DNA of 64,000 nucleotides from Lachnospiraceae bacterium (GTDB lineage: Bacteria; Bacillota; Clostridia; Lachnospirales; Lachnospiraceae): assembly GCA_017622575.1 (NCBI GenBank), contig JAGAQU010000041.1, positions 18,341-82,340 on the forward strand. Direction: 5' to 3'. A program made the translations under genes and the position numbers. The notes beneath the pieces are model-generated. The model was given only the letters and a program-made list of their open reading frames with translations. It did no database searches and was not told where the DNA came from. Numbering within the stretch: the first letter of the stretch is position 1; the number at the start of each line of letters is the position of its first letter. Shown piece after piece: positions 24,563 to 33,240 of the stretch.

Positions 24563-26590
24563 CTATAAGGTCACTAGAATATTTTGTCCGGTAGCCGTTT
24601 GATTAAGCTGTGCCTGACTTACAAACTTTTCAAATAATGTTTGTCCATCTAACTGCGCTACAAAGTGATAAGTCGCACCATTTCCGTTGTTTCTGCCACT
24701 TTCTTCTCTTACAATCTTTCTTATTAAGTCTTCGGGTGCTTCAATATTGGTTCCGTGTCGCTGGTCGCCCAAAACTGCCATAAAAGGAGCATTTGGAGGA
24801 ATAACCGCGCCTGTTGCAAGCATTGGTATTTGCGGAACCGATACTTTCGGGATATTCAACGAAAATACTTCTCCACCTATTAATGGTACCCAATCCGGCA
24901 CATCAAATTTTAGTCCATTCAATGCAGATATCATTGAGTTTATTCCTTTTCCTACACCTGATATCATTTTATTAATAGTTCCTATAATAGAATTGATGGC
25001 TTTCTTTATAAAACTAACTATTGAATCCCAAATATTCTTAAAAGCTGTTTTTAACTTTTCAAATGTATCCAGAAACTTAGTTTTTATCTTGTCGGCAATC
25101 GTGGTAATGATTTCATAAAGCATATTCATAAGGCTTTCCCCTATTTTCATGATGGCATTAAAAACACCCTCAAAAATATTCTTTATTCCTTCCCATACCG
25201 CCTCCCAGTCTCCTTCAAAAATGCCTTTAAAAATATCAAACAAATTCAACAGTACGTCAAAAACTGTCTCTAGTATGGTCGCGATAACATCAAATGTAGT
25301 TTCAAATACCGGTGCCAACAATTCACAAAAAGTATTCCATGCCGCGCCTAATGCTTCTGTCAAACTGCCAAATTCAAAGCCAAAACTATTAATCCGTTCA
25401 AGTATTCCGTCTATAAATCCACTAAATGCATTTTTAATACGTTCCCAAGACGAAAGTATACTTTCTCTGAACCCTTCATTTTCTTTCCACAAAGTTTGAA
25501 ACGCCGCTACTAAAACACCAACCACTGCCACCACTGCACCTACAGCTACCGCTACCGGTGCAAAAGCAGCACCTGCGCTACTTATAAGCGGAATTAATGT
25601 TGAAAATGTAGATACCATACTACCAACAGCCATTAGTAAGGGACCGATAGCCGCCGCAACTAACCCAACTCCGATAACGACTTTTTGCATGCCAGGATCC
25701 ATTTCTCCAAACTTTGTTATGACACTTGTAATTGCTTGAATAATTGGCGTAATTAACGGCAACAAATTTTGCCCTAATTCTGCCACAAGGTTATCAACGG
25801 ATGCCGACAATGTACGCATACTATTAGCCGTTCCGTCTGATGTTCGTGCATAATCGCCTTGTGCATTTTTAGTCATTTCCATTACATAGGCATATCGTAA
25901 CTGCACCTTTTCAGCCTGCGACATTTCATCATACACAAGTCCTGCATCATCCGCAAACTGCTTCAAATTCGTTTCAGTCATTACCACGCCAAGAGTTTTC
26001 AATGACTCCGTTTCACCCGTAAACACACCATTTAATGCAGTCATTGCCTGGTCTATGCCTATATTCTTAAAGGACGCCAAATCACCTGCCAGCCCTGCCA
26101 GCGAAGTAGACATATTCGCTGCTTCCTCCTGCGGAAGTCCCATACTTGTAGCCATATCTCCAAACAACGATGTGGCTTCTAACGCTTGATTTTTTGATAG
26201 TCCAAAAGATTCTGTTGCAGTTTCAGCCCATGCCTTTACGCCTTCTGAACTTTTACCAAACGCAACATCCACTTTGTTTATATTTTCTTGCATGTCAGAA
26301 GCCGAACTAACCATCTGACCACCCATAGCAACTAATGGCGCAGTTACAGCAAGGGACATTTTACCGCCTACATCCGTCATCGAGCTGGATAAGATATCCA
26401 ATTTACTTTGTACGCCTGCTGTTGGGTCAGGTGCTCCGTCAATTCCTGCCGATAAACCTTTTGAAAAATTACTTCCTGCTTCTTTTCCCGTACTGCTCAA
26501 ATCGTTCCCAAACGATTTCATTCCTTTATCAAAGCCGGAAGTGTCAATTTTAGTATCTATATATATTGTTCCGTCTTTTTCTTGACTCAT
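24563..26590 (-). CDS. Phage tail tape measure protein
   Basis: A 675-residue tail protein of the TP901 tape-measure type: N-terminal hydrophilic region, then the conserved core (SLFGDMATSMGLPQEEAANM, LKTLGVVMTETNLKQFADDA), a hydrophobic central segment near residues 300-365, and repeated amphipathic helices rich in Phe/Ile/Trp (FDVIATILETVFDVLLNLF). It sets tail length and is expelled during DNA delivery. At 675 residues it would correspond to a short tail by the usual length rule. No tail gene follows it downstream, which is abnormal for a complete phage. Confidence 0.93.
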   Translation of the reverse strand: MSQEKDGTIYIDTKIDTSGFDKGMKSFGNDLSSTGKEAGSNFSKGLSAGIDGAPDPTAGVQSKLDILSSSMTDVGGKMSLAVTAPLVAMGGQMVSSASDMQENINKVDVAFGKSSEGVKAWAETATESFGLSKNQALEATSLFGDMATSMGLPQEEAANMSTSLAGLAGDLASFKNIGIDQAMTALNGVFTGETESLKTLGVVMTETNLKQFADDAGLVYDEMSQAEKVQLRYAYVMEMTKNAQGDYARTSDGTANSMRTLSASVDNLVAELGQNLLPLITPIIQAITSVITKFGEMDPGMQKVVIGVGLVAAAIGPLLMAVGSMVSTFSTLIPLISSAGAAFAPVAVAVGAVVAVVGVLVAAFQTLWKENEGFRESILSSWERIKNAFSGFIDGILERINSFGFEFGSLTEALGAAWNTFCELLAPVFETTFDVIATILETVFDVLLNLFDIFKGIFEGDWEAVWEGIKNIFEGVFNAIMKIGESLMNMLYEIITTIADKIKTKFLDTFEKLKTAFKNIWDSIVSFIKKAINSIIGTINKMISGVGKGINSMISALNGLKFDVPDWVPLIGGEVFSLNIPKVSVPQIPMLATGAVIPPNAPFMAVLGDQRHGTNIEAPEDLIRKIVREESGRNNGNGATYHFVAQLDGQTLFEKFVSQAQLNQTATGQNILVTL

Positions 26591-26657
26591 ATAGTTCCTT
26601 TCTACCTTTAAATAGTAAGGTCAGCGACCACCCTCAAAACAGGTGGCCGGTGTTCTT

Positions 26658-27086
26658 TTAATTATGATACTTTTGAGTATATTTTTTAATTTTACTTAAA
26701 GCTTTTTTAGCCTTCTTATTGGCATCTGCCTCAATTACTGCGCTAATTGCATTTAATACATGTTCAAAAAATAACTGTCCGCTTTCCAGTACAGAAAAAG
26801 GACCCATAATAGAAAAGATAACGTCTGAAACTTTTGCACCAAACAAATAGTCGAATTTTTCATATACAATATTGTCAAGTTCTTCAATTTGTTCATATGT
26901 ACTTTTGTTCTCACTTTTATTACTAAACTCTTTCTTTAATTCATTTAATGACTTAATCACTTCCTGATGTCTATTGACGATATTCATGTCGGAAGGATTA
27001 AAAGTAATTTGTCCTAATAGTTCTTTTTTCTCGTTTACTAAATCGTAAGTTTTCAAACCGCTTGTAATTGTAATTTGTTCATTCAT
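26658..27086 (-). CDS. Probable tail assembly chaperone-like protein
   Basis: A 142-residue hydrophilic, helical protein placed just upstream of the tape measure gene, where tail assembly chaperones (gpG-like) normally sit. Contains an N-terminal beta segment (ITITSGLKTYDLVNEKKELL) and a Lys-rich C-terminus. Start chosen at 27086 (AAAGG upstream). The family is inferred from location and size. I saw no slippery heptamer giving a gpG-T type frameshift product. Confidence 0.55.
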   Translation of the reverse strand: MNEQITITSGLKTYDLVNEKKELLGQITFNPSDMNIVNRHQEVIKSLNELKKEFSNKSENKSTYEQIEELDNIVYEKFDYLFGAKVSDVIFSIMGPFSVLESGQLFFEHVLNAISAVIEADANKKAKKALSKIKKYTQKYHN

Positions 27087-27166
27087 AAAAAAATCCTTTC
27101 TACCGCCAACTATTGCGGTCAATAGCTACTTTCCTAATCAAATAGCCAAATTTTAATAATCGTTAT

Positions 27167-27622
27167 TTACTTTCCACTTCCTGCAATTCTTTTTACTGTC
27201 GCAATCCAATTATCTCCATGTTGCTCTTTTGCTTTATCAAACCAGTGAGCTGTTGCTTTGGGATTGGAATATTTTAAATCCCTATCCGTTACAACTTTTT
27301 TTGCTCCTGGTCTTGCCCAAGGACTATTTGTAGCAGGGTCTACCATAACTTTACCTTCATACAAAAAACGTCCCATTGGCGGTGCGGCCGCAACAACTGT
27401 ACCACTTCCGGCAAGTGAAGCACTTTGTGCTGATGTAATATTAATAAAAGTTCCTGTCTGATGTGGCATATATGGTTTCATATCCGCCATAACCACACTA
27501 TCTAATTCAAATTGCGCATCTTGGAATTGCTTTTCAAATCGTGACAGGTCAAGTTCCAATGTTGTACTGCCAGACTTCATTTTATAATGCGTTTTATTAA
27601 GCATTTTGACCTTTTTAGGCAT
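27167..27622 (-). CDS. Phage minor capsid protein (Minor_capsid_2-like)
   Basis: A 151-residue head-tail joining type protein. The central segment with MKPYMPHQTGTFINITSAQS and the later GRFLYEGKVMVDP and PKATAHWFDKAKEQHGDNW match the pattern of the minor capsid / head completion proteins found between head and tail genes of Firmicute phages. It is expected to link head and tail. The major capsid and major tail genes that should flank it are missing. Confidence 0.75.
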   Translation of the reverse strand: MPKKVKMLNKTHYKMKSGSTTLELDLSRFEKQFQDAQFELDSVVMADMKPYMPHQTGTFINITSAQSASLAGSGTVVAAAPPMGRFLYEGKVMVDPATNSPWARPGAKKVVTDRDLKYSNPKATAHWFDKAKEQHGDNWIATVKRIAGSGK

Positions 27623-27669
27623 CTATGCAAATCTCCTTATGTTATATTAACCACTTATTTTCTGTGGCT

Positions 27670-28176
27670 CTATAGGGTTGTTAACACGTTTTCTGAATGG
27701 CTATCTATGTATGCATATAACTTTCTCATATCAACTCTATACAGTTTACCAATCATAATCAGTGCCCCTGCTTTTGTTGCAATCTCCTTTAATGTCGAAG
27801 AAGCAATATGCAATTCTTTTCCGGCACAAGATAAAGTCAAATATCGCCTAATATCATTTGCTAAAAACCATTGTTCAACAATTCGAACATTATTTTCTGC
27901 AAGTTTTTCACTGATTAAATAGATAGCCTTTATTCTATATCTGTAAAAATCCTGCTTGCATAATAATGTTGGATGTTTACCGCATACTGTTTCATAAGAC
28001 CAACCGTAAATTAAATTAAGATATATGCTTTCCCATTCTTCTGTTTCAAGATTCTTGAGAATCCCTTTTATAAATTCTTGTTGTTCTTCGTTAGCGGTGG
28101 AACAAAACCAAAGAATTACTTTCTTCTCTTTTCCTGTAAGTCCGTAATTACTTAATTTTGCTTCTCTTGTCCTCAT
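27670..28176 (-). CDS. Unknown protein with C-terminal DUF6462-like helix-turn-helix segment
   Basis: A 168-residue protein with start at 28176 (GGAGG 4 bases upstream). The N-terminal two thirds are helical and unknown (KEKKVILWFCSTANEEQQEF, EEWESIYLNLIYGWSYE). The last 45 residues (HIASSTLKEIATKAGALIMI, then GKLYRVDMRKLYAYID) match the pattern of the 65-residue protein encoded at 34717-34914. A DNA-binding-like module in the structural gene order, between portal and minor capsid protein, is unexpected. Confidence 0.65.
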   Translation of the reverse strand: MRTREAKLSNYGLTGKEKKVILWFCSTANEEQQEFIKGILKNLETEEWESIYLNLIYGWSYETVCGKHPTLLCKQDFYRYRIKAIYLISEKLAENNVRIVEQWFLANDIRRYLTLSCAGKELHIASSTLKEIATKAGALIMIGKLYRVDMRKLYAYIDSHSENVLTTL

Positions 28177-28213
28177 GGTACCTCCTTTACTTTTGAGGAA
28201 GTAATTCGCTCCC

Positions 28214-29641
28214 CTATTCTTCCATACCAAACAAAGTAGGTGCTTTATTCTCCGCCTTTGCCATCTGCAACAATGCCCTTGCCTCTTCCCTTGAATACTT
28301 AAGATATTTCACATAATATTCTTCCCAAGGATAATGCCCCTGTAATGCAAGTGCATAGTGGTGCTGTCTGTCCTCTTCAAAGGAATAAGTGAGGTCTGCA
28401 CAGTGAATCATTTCATCCTCGTTATATGTACCTACAGGAGCAAGATTATAAAGGTCTGCATAGGCATTTAAAGCATATACAACGCCCTTTACGGCGTCTT
28501 CCAACTTGTCCCGGACATCCTTAATAAACTGAATTGTTCTCTGCTGGTCTGATTCTACTTGTGTAGCGGTCTGCAAGCCTGTTTTCTCGTTAAATACAAA
28601 GTAGCCATTGCTAAAGCCGCACTTATATCCAATCTGGGAGAGTAAGCTGTTAAGCCCTGTCAATCGTACATCTGTATTCAGATTAGGATTAATCTCTTGA
28701 TAGAAACTTTCAACACCGGAACCATGCACATTTTTTACCATATCCGGCAATCCTAACTGTTCTCTTGCTCTGTCAAACTGTACACCGACATTTGCCATAT
28801 CGGTCATGCCGCCGGGTAAAAGTCTGTCACTGTCTAAAAGCACTGTTCTCTTACTATCGAAAATCTCTTTTGCATTGCGACTGTATGCAATATCGAGGTC
28901 TTTCAGTTCCTGTATTGCTTCTGCGAAAATAGGCATACCCAAAGGACTGTTAAAGTTCACATTGTTAGCCTGCGGTGTTCTGAACACTCCAAAAAGCGGT
29001 CTTGTAATATTCTTGATATACACATCCTCTAACAGATTGCTCCAGGGCGTTAATATAATGTCAATCGGCTTTGAAATGTCGTCCTCGGTCTCTCCTACAT
29101 AACACCTATTACTTACTGCATAAGTACCATCATCCAAGAATCTGTGATACTCCAAACGGCTATACCACTTCTTACCATTCTCACTTGACTGACTGCTATA
29201 GAACACAACGCCTGTAATCTTGCCATTGCGTGAATCTGTCACAGCAAACCTATCTGGTGTTACTGCTTCAATATCATGCATATTAGGCTTAAGAATAACG
29301 GTTCCTGCAGCACATCCATACTCAACCCATTCTCGAATCTTGTAATATGCATCATCAATCTGCTGTTGTAACCAATCTGCTCTTTCACTGCCGGTAATCT
29401 TGATAGAAAGCGCAAGTGTTGTGAGCCTTGCCGTTTCACTACAGATAGACTTTGCAAAATTAATAGTTTTGATGTTATCCTTTACATCCAACCAAGGCGG
29501 CTTACCTTGGTAGATGTTCAGACACTTATTTACAAATCCCGTCATTTCCTGCGTTGTGATTGGCTCAATCTTAAATTCTTCTTTTGCTTTGCTTAAAAAC
29601 GTCACTTCAAACCACCTCTTTAAATATGCTATCAGTCCCAT
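28214..29641 (-). CDS. Phage portal protein
   Basis: A 475-residue portal of the SPP1-type group. Typical segments: EWVEYGCAAGTVILKPN, DRFAVTDSRNGKITGVVFY, IQELKDLDIAYSRNAKEIF, and the C-terminal ATQVESDQQRTIQFIKDVRD. The portal is the ring at the capsid vertex through which DNA is packaged by the terminase. Strong ribosome binding site (GAGGGG). It follows the 329-residue coiled-coil gene by 11 bases. Confidence 0.92.
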   Translation of the reverse strand: MGLIAYLKRWFEVTFLSKAKEEFKIEPITTQEMTGFVNKCLNIYQGKPPWLDVKDNIKTINFAKSICSETARLTTLALSIKITGSERADWLQQQIDDAYYKIREWVEYGCAAGTVILKPNMHDIEAVTPDRFAVTDSRNGKITGVVFYSSQSSENGKKWYSRLEYHRFLDDGTYAVSNRCYVGETEDDISKPIDIILTPWSNLLEDVYIKNITRPLFGVFRTPQANNVNFNSPLGMPIFAEAIQELKDLDIAYSRNAKEIFDSKRTVLLDSDRLLPGGMTDMANVGVQFDRAREQLGLPDMVKNVHGSGVESFYQEINPNLNTDVRLTGLNSLLSQIGYKCGFSNGYFVFNEKTGLQTATQVESDQQRTIQFIKDVRDKLEDAVKGVVYALNAYADLYNLAPVGTYNEDEMIHCADLTYSFEEDRQHHYALALQGHYPWEEYYVKYLKYSREEARALLQMAKAENKAPTLFGMEE

Positions 29642-29652
29642 GTATCACCCCT

Positions 29653-30642
29653 CTATTCTGCGGATACTTCCGGCTGTGCAATCATTTTATCCATCAAATC
29701 ATAGTAACCACTGAATGTCGTTTCAAAAGTCTTTACATGAGCATTTGCATAGCTATTATCTTTATGAATACAACTCATAATCCTCTCTGTCACAGCATCA
29801 AATGCGCCCAATTCTTCCTCACCACCACCTAAGCGGTTAAGTTCCATCTGTAAAGCCGCTAAATTCGTATCAGCATAAAGAGTACCTTTTTTTTCGCGTA
29901 ACTTATCATAATTCTCTTTTGCTTTTACACCAATCATTCTAAGCATTGTCACATTGCTTCTGTTCTGCTCTGTAAGATAAATTAATTCGTCCGTCGTAAG
30001 AATACCGCTGTTAAGTAGTGCCATGGTATTAGCATCAAGTTTTGAAGGGTCTGCCCGGTAAAACTCATCTGTATGCTCTTTCATAGCCTTGCGAACTTCT
30101 GCAAGCTGTGTCTTTACAGATTGTTCCAGATTAGCCATTCCCTGCTTGTATTCGTCCTCATACTGCATATACTGCCCTCGTGCGATAACCTTACCTCTTT
30201 CGGTCAATCCGTCACGCTGAATACGGTTATATTCTTCCTGTGTGGCATCCCATTCATCCTGAAGCCTTTCGTACTCAACTCTTGCCTTCTCATAGATTTT
30301 CTTTGCATCTTCAAGATAACCTTTAAAATTGTTATGTCTCATAATTTTTACATTACCTCTTTCTTTCTCCCTTAACGGTTCCCCGGAAGCATTAAGCCCT
30401 TGGCTCTCGTTATGGGTAATTAACTTTGATTGCACACTACTATATATTTCACTGCATCTTTGGCAGAACTCCGCATCCTTAAAAAATCCGTATGGTTTTA
30501 CCATTCCTTTCAGTACGTCATTGCCCTGTTCAACCATAGACCAATCAAGGGACATTCCCTGTACTATATATGTCTTTTTCTTGCACTCATAAGCTGTATT
30601 TCCATCAACAACAACTCCGGCAATCGTATATGTATTACTCAC
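29653..30642 (-). CDS. Coiled-coil phage protein of unknown function
   Basis: A 329-residue protein with a GTG start (GGAGG upstream). Begins with a small beta-rich part that includes paired cysteines (CQRCSEIY), followed by a long helical stretch (about residues 100-200; EKARVEYERLQDEWDATQEE) and a helical C-terminus. It lies between the terminase end and the portal, where no standard structural gene is expected. Its length and coiled coil would suit a scaffold or internal head protein, but there is no motif to prove it. Confidence 0.6.
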   Translation of the reverse strand: MSNTYTIAGVVVDGNTAYECKKKTYIVQGMSLDWSMVEQGNDVLKGMVKPYGFFKDAEFCQRCSEIYSSVQSKLITHNESQGLNASGEPLREKERGNVKIMRHNNFKGYLEDAKKIYEKARVEYERLQDEWDATQEEYNRIQRDGLTERGKVIARGQYMQYEDEYKQGMANLEQSVKTQLAEVRKAMKEHTDEFYRADPSKLDANTMALLNSGILTTDELIYLTEQNRSNVTMLRMIGVKAKENYDKLREKKGTLYADTNLAALQMELNRLGGGEEELGAFDAVTERIMSCIHKDNSYANAHVKTFETTFSGYYDLMDKMIAQPEVSAE

Positions 30643-30653
30643 CTGTAAGCCTC

Positions 30654-30923
30654 CTATTCGTCCACACAGTACCGTTTCTGTGGTACATAGTGTGTTTTAT
30701 ACTCTGCCTGCATCAAAGGCTCTCCATGCTCCGTGTGACACGTTCTAAGCCCTTTATTGACTTCCTCTATGGTAAAGAAAGCATTTACAAGTTTGTCCCA
30801 CTGTTTACCGTTCATTAAAGCCATACAATGAGGACACCGCACCTTTTCCTTGTTCTCAATATCTTCCCGGTGTATTTCAAATTTTCCCTTGCAATTATGA
30901 CAATGAATCTTTAAATATCCCAT
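30654..30923 (-). CDS. Small zinc-ribbon protein
   Basis: An 89-residue protein with HCHNCKGKF and VRCPHCMAL, a four-cysteine zinc ribbon similar to Com-type phage translational regulators or RNA-binding ribbons. It lies directly after terL with 14 bases between. AGAAAGGA precedes the ATG. Function uncertain. Confidence 0.7.
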   Translation of the reverse strand: MGYLKIHCHNCKGKFEIHREDIENKEKVRCPHCMALMNGKQWDKLVNAFFTIEEVNKGLRTCHTEHGEPLMQAEYKTHYVPQKRYCVDE

Positions 30924-30937
30924 GTCCGTCCTTTCTG

Positions 30938-32191
30938 CTATGCTACACTTGCACGGCTGAATATTATTTGTGATAGGGCATAAGCGGTGGCATCGACACT
31001 GTGATTGTCTGCATCCACCAACTGCGAAAGCACATTACCGCTTTTATCAACTGCATAAGAATATCTTGTAAACTCTCTGTGTGCATTTGGTGTTCTGCGT
31101 GGGTCAATCACTATCTTTCTGTGTTGCATCCACTTGATACGGTATTCAACGCATCCGGGACCCTTGTAACAAGCCCTAGCCGCTATACCCATATCCCGTA
31201 AGTCTGCAATGCTTTTAGGCTCTGCACTGTCACAGGTCAAATACTGATTACCGTACCCTTTTTCCTTGATTTCTTCCGCAAGCTGCCTGTTACTCATTCC
31301 TCTCTTGTAGATTTCATCAAGCAGATATATAGTCTCATGCTTTCTATCATAGGCAACTCGCATAAAACACGCCGGATCAGTAGCAAATCCAAAATCTTGA
31401 CCGTTGTAACAATATTGCAAATGCTTTATTTCTTCGTCTGTAATCTCTCTTACTTCAACATCTGGGAAAACCTCTCCGCCTGTTCCTGTTGGCACACCCA
31501 TATATTCATGTTCAAATGCCTTTGGATTAGCTTCTTTTAAGCGTTCTGCTTCAAGTATGAATTCTTCGCCTAACCATTCCGGAGGAACCATTGTGTAATC
31601 AGTTTTCAAGGTTATCGCTCTATTGTCCGGTATCTCTATAAAACTATTTGCCCAATTTGCCTTACTGATAGGTGGATTGAAAGACCGAAATACAACAAAA
31701 TCATTCCCACCTCGCAATACTGACTGTTGCAAACTTCTGATTTCCAACTCGCCCAAGAACTCCGAAAACTCTTCAAGCCATAAATACTTGTAATATCCAC
31801 CATTAGGCGGCTTAATTGACTTGAGCTTCGCACTATCATCCAATCCTGCAAATCTTATCTGCTGTCCTGTCGGTAGATAGATAAATGATAATGGCGTATA
31901 CTTGGCTTTCCATAAATGCGATACGCCTAACATATCAATGGCCCACTGAATTTGAGCGAATACCGAACCTCTTAGGGTAACTGCATACTTTCGTAGTACA
32001 AGGGCGTTTGCCTTGCCTGTGGGGTCTCGCATGATGCCTAATGGTATCTCTATCCCACAAAACGAAGACTTAGCGGAACCACGGCCACCGGGCAAATTGT
32101 AAAAAACGTGCCCATGCCGTTTTATATCTGCATGAAGCGGATAATACACTGGTGCAATCAAATCACGAATATTAACTGTCGGGGACATCAT
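30938..32191 (-). CDS. terL: Terminase large subunit
   Basis: A 417-residue packaging motor of the PBSX/Terminase_3 type. Walker A GGRGSAKSS, Walker B YLWLEEFSE, and the nuclease domain acidic residues in GQDFGF, CDSAEPKS and DADNHSVDATAYAL are present, so both ATPase and nuclease look intact. Overlaps the small subunit gene by about 20 bases. Start chosen at the ATG at 32191; TTG codons just upstream are possible. Confidence 0.95.
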   Translation of the reverse strand: MMSPTVNIRDLIAPVYYPLHADIKRHGHVFYNLPGGRGSAKSSFCGIEIPLGIMRDPTGKANALVLRKYAVTLRGSVFAQIQWAIDMLGVSHLWKAKYTPLSFIYLPTGQQIRFAGLDDSAKLKSIKPPNGGYYKYLWLEEFSEFLGELEIRSLQQSVLRGGNDFVVFRSFNPPISKANWANSFIEIPDNRAITLKTDYTMVPPEWLGEEFILEAERLKEANPKAFEHEYMGVPTGTGGEVFPDVEVREITDEEIKHLQYCYNGQDFGFATDPACFMRVAYDRKHETIYLLDEIYKRGMSNRQLAEEIKEKGYGNQYLTCDSAEPKSIADLRDMGIAARACYKGPGCVEYRIKWMQHRKIVIDPRRTPNAHREFTRYSYAVDKSGNVLSQLVDADNHSVDATAYALSQIIFSRASVA

Positions 32192-32531
32192 CAACAATCA
32201 TCACCCTGCTTTCTCCGCTTATCTCTGTATTCTGTTTATCTCGCCAATCGTTCGGCTTACGATTCTTTAACCAAAATATCTGAGCTACTACATTTCCACC
32301 TATAGCACTTTCATATAAAGCATTCTCCACTTTATAATCAGCTACTTCTTTTCCTCTTTTTAAGGACTGACTTATGCGACTGTCTTTTTTCTTCCACCGA
32401 TACAAAGTTCTTACGTCAATCCCTATATTTTCTGCTATTTCTATATCTGTAAGACCGGAACGGGACCATGATTCTAATAAAAAAAGTTTGTCTTCATCCT
32501 CTGTCCATTCCTGCATTATTCCTTTTGCCAA
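32172..32531 (-). CDS. terS: Terminase small subunit
   Basis: A 119-residue protein with an N-terminal helix-turn-helix (LTDIEIAENIGIDVRTLYRW) followed by a helical oligomerisation region (VENALYESAIGGNVVAQIFW and LKNRKPNDWRDK), the standard pattern of Firmicute small terminases. It recognises the packaging site on viral DNA. TTG start at 32531 with AAGGTGG upstream, or an ATG five codons later. It overlaps terL. Confidence 0.93.
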   Translation of the reverse strand: MAKGIMQEWTEDEDKLFLLESWSRSGLTDIEIAENIGIDVRTLYRWKKKDSRISQSLKRGKEVADYKVENALYESAIGGNVVAQIFWLKNRKPNDWRDKQNTEISGESRVMIVDDVPDS

Positions 32532-32584
32532 TAAAAAAACACCACCTTGTAATTATTTCAAGTCAGCGCATCACATCCAATTGT

Positions 32585-32597
32585 GAAGCGGTTTTAT
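32585..32597 (-). repeat. 13-bp direct repeat, copy 1
   Basis: Minus strand ATAAAACCGCTTC, exact copy at 33154-33166; both are followed by related sequence ending in a stop codon (see findings). Confidence 0.5.
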
Positions 32598-32599
32598 CG

Positions 32600-32776
32600 T
32601 TACTGTGAAATTGCTCTTTTCTCCCAATATGCATCATGGTATGCCTTGATTTTATCAGGATTTTCAGCTGCCCACTTTCTTCTATTCTCGTTAAGGCGCT
32701 CCCGGTTCTCTCGTCTGTATCTCTTCATATACTCACGCATATATGCTCGTTTGTTCTCCTTTGCTGATTCCGTCAT
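32600..32776 (-). CDS. 58-residue basic phage protein
   Basis: A short, strongly charged protein: repeats of the RAYMREYMKRYRRENRERL type, then NENRRKWAAENPDKIKAYHDAY. GGAGG lies 8 bases before the ATG at 32776. Small Arg/Tyr/Asn-rich proteins of this pattern are common just upstream of terminase genes in Firmicute prophages, sometimes beside HNH genes. Probably nucleic-acid binding; no proven role. Confidence 0.75.
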   Translation of the reverse strand: MTESAKENKRAYMREYMKRYRRENRERLNENRRKWAAENPDKIKAYHDAYWEKRAISQ

Positions 32777-32883
32777 TCAATACACCTCCGTTTGACATTA
32801 CACTCCTTTTCCTTAATTTTATTTTACTATGTTTTATTCTTTATTTTGTGCACACGTTTGGAACACTCACACAAGCAAAACTA

Positions 32884-33105
32884 TTACTTTTCGCTCATGC
32901 AGTATGTATCTTTTTTATTCCGAATATATTCAAAAATCCTTGATAGTTCTGCCTTTGCCTTGCGTTCCTCACTATATCCACCAAGAACATATTCTCGTTT
33001 ACCTTTAATGAGTTTTACATAATGCCAGACACCATCTGTATCAAAATAAATATCTGCATTTGTTGTATCAACTAGCATATCCCGGTCCTGTACTAAAATT
33101 TTCAT
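32884..33105 (-). CDS. 73-residue conserved phage protein
   Basis: A short protein (starts MKILVQDRDMLVDTTNADIY) with a beta-rich N-terminus and a helical tail (SEERKAKAELSRIFEYIRNK). GGAGG lies 8 bases upstream of the ATG used; an in-frame start five codons earlier is less well placed. Resembles small uncharacterised proteins near replication genes of Firmicute prophages. No function assigned. Confidence 0.7.
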   Translation of the reverse strand: MKILVQDRDMLVDTTNADIYFDTDGVWHYVKLIKGKREYVLGGYSEERKAKAELSRIFEYIRNKKDTYCMSEK

Positions 33106-33153
33106 GATTAAATCCTCCAAATAATTATTACTGGTTAGCGCTCCATCAAATGA

Positions 33154-33166
33154 GAAGCGGTTTTAT
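33154..33166 (-). repeat. 13-bp direct repeat, copy 2
   Basis: Exact copy of 32585-32597, in the leader of the 73-residue gene. Confidence 0.5.
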
Positions 33167-33188
33167 TACTCTTACCTATATTTTTAGT

Positions 33189-33240
33189 ATTGATAGTATT
33201 GATAACCATTGATGTATCAATACCTATCAACGTTATCAAT
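33189..33240. repeat. Symmetrical six-copy ATTGAT/ATCAAT cluster
   Basis: Three ATTGAT units (33189, 33198, 33208) face three ATCAA(T) units (33216, 33226, 33235). Spacings are 9 and 10 on one side and 10 and 9 on the other, giving a dyad centred at 33214/33215. It begins inside the stop codon region of the RepA-like gene. Candidate replication origin, operator, or both. Confidence 0.7.

Noticed and set aside
26658..27086. Programmed frameshift in the tail chaperone-like gene
   Set aside because: I looked for an XXXYYYZ slippery sequence near its end and an overlapping frame toward the tape measure gene and saw neither.
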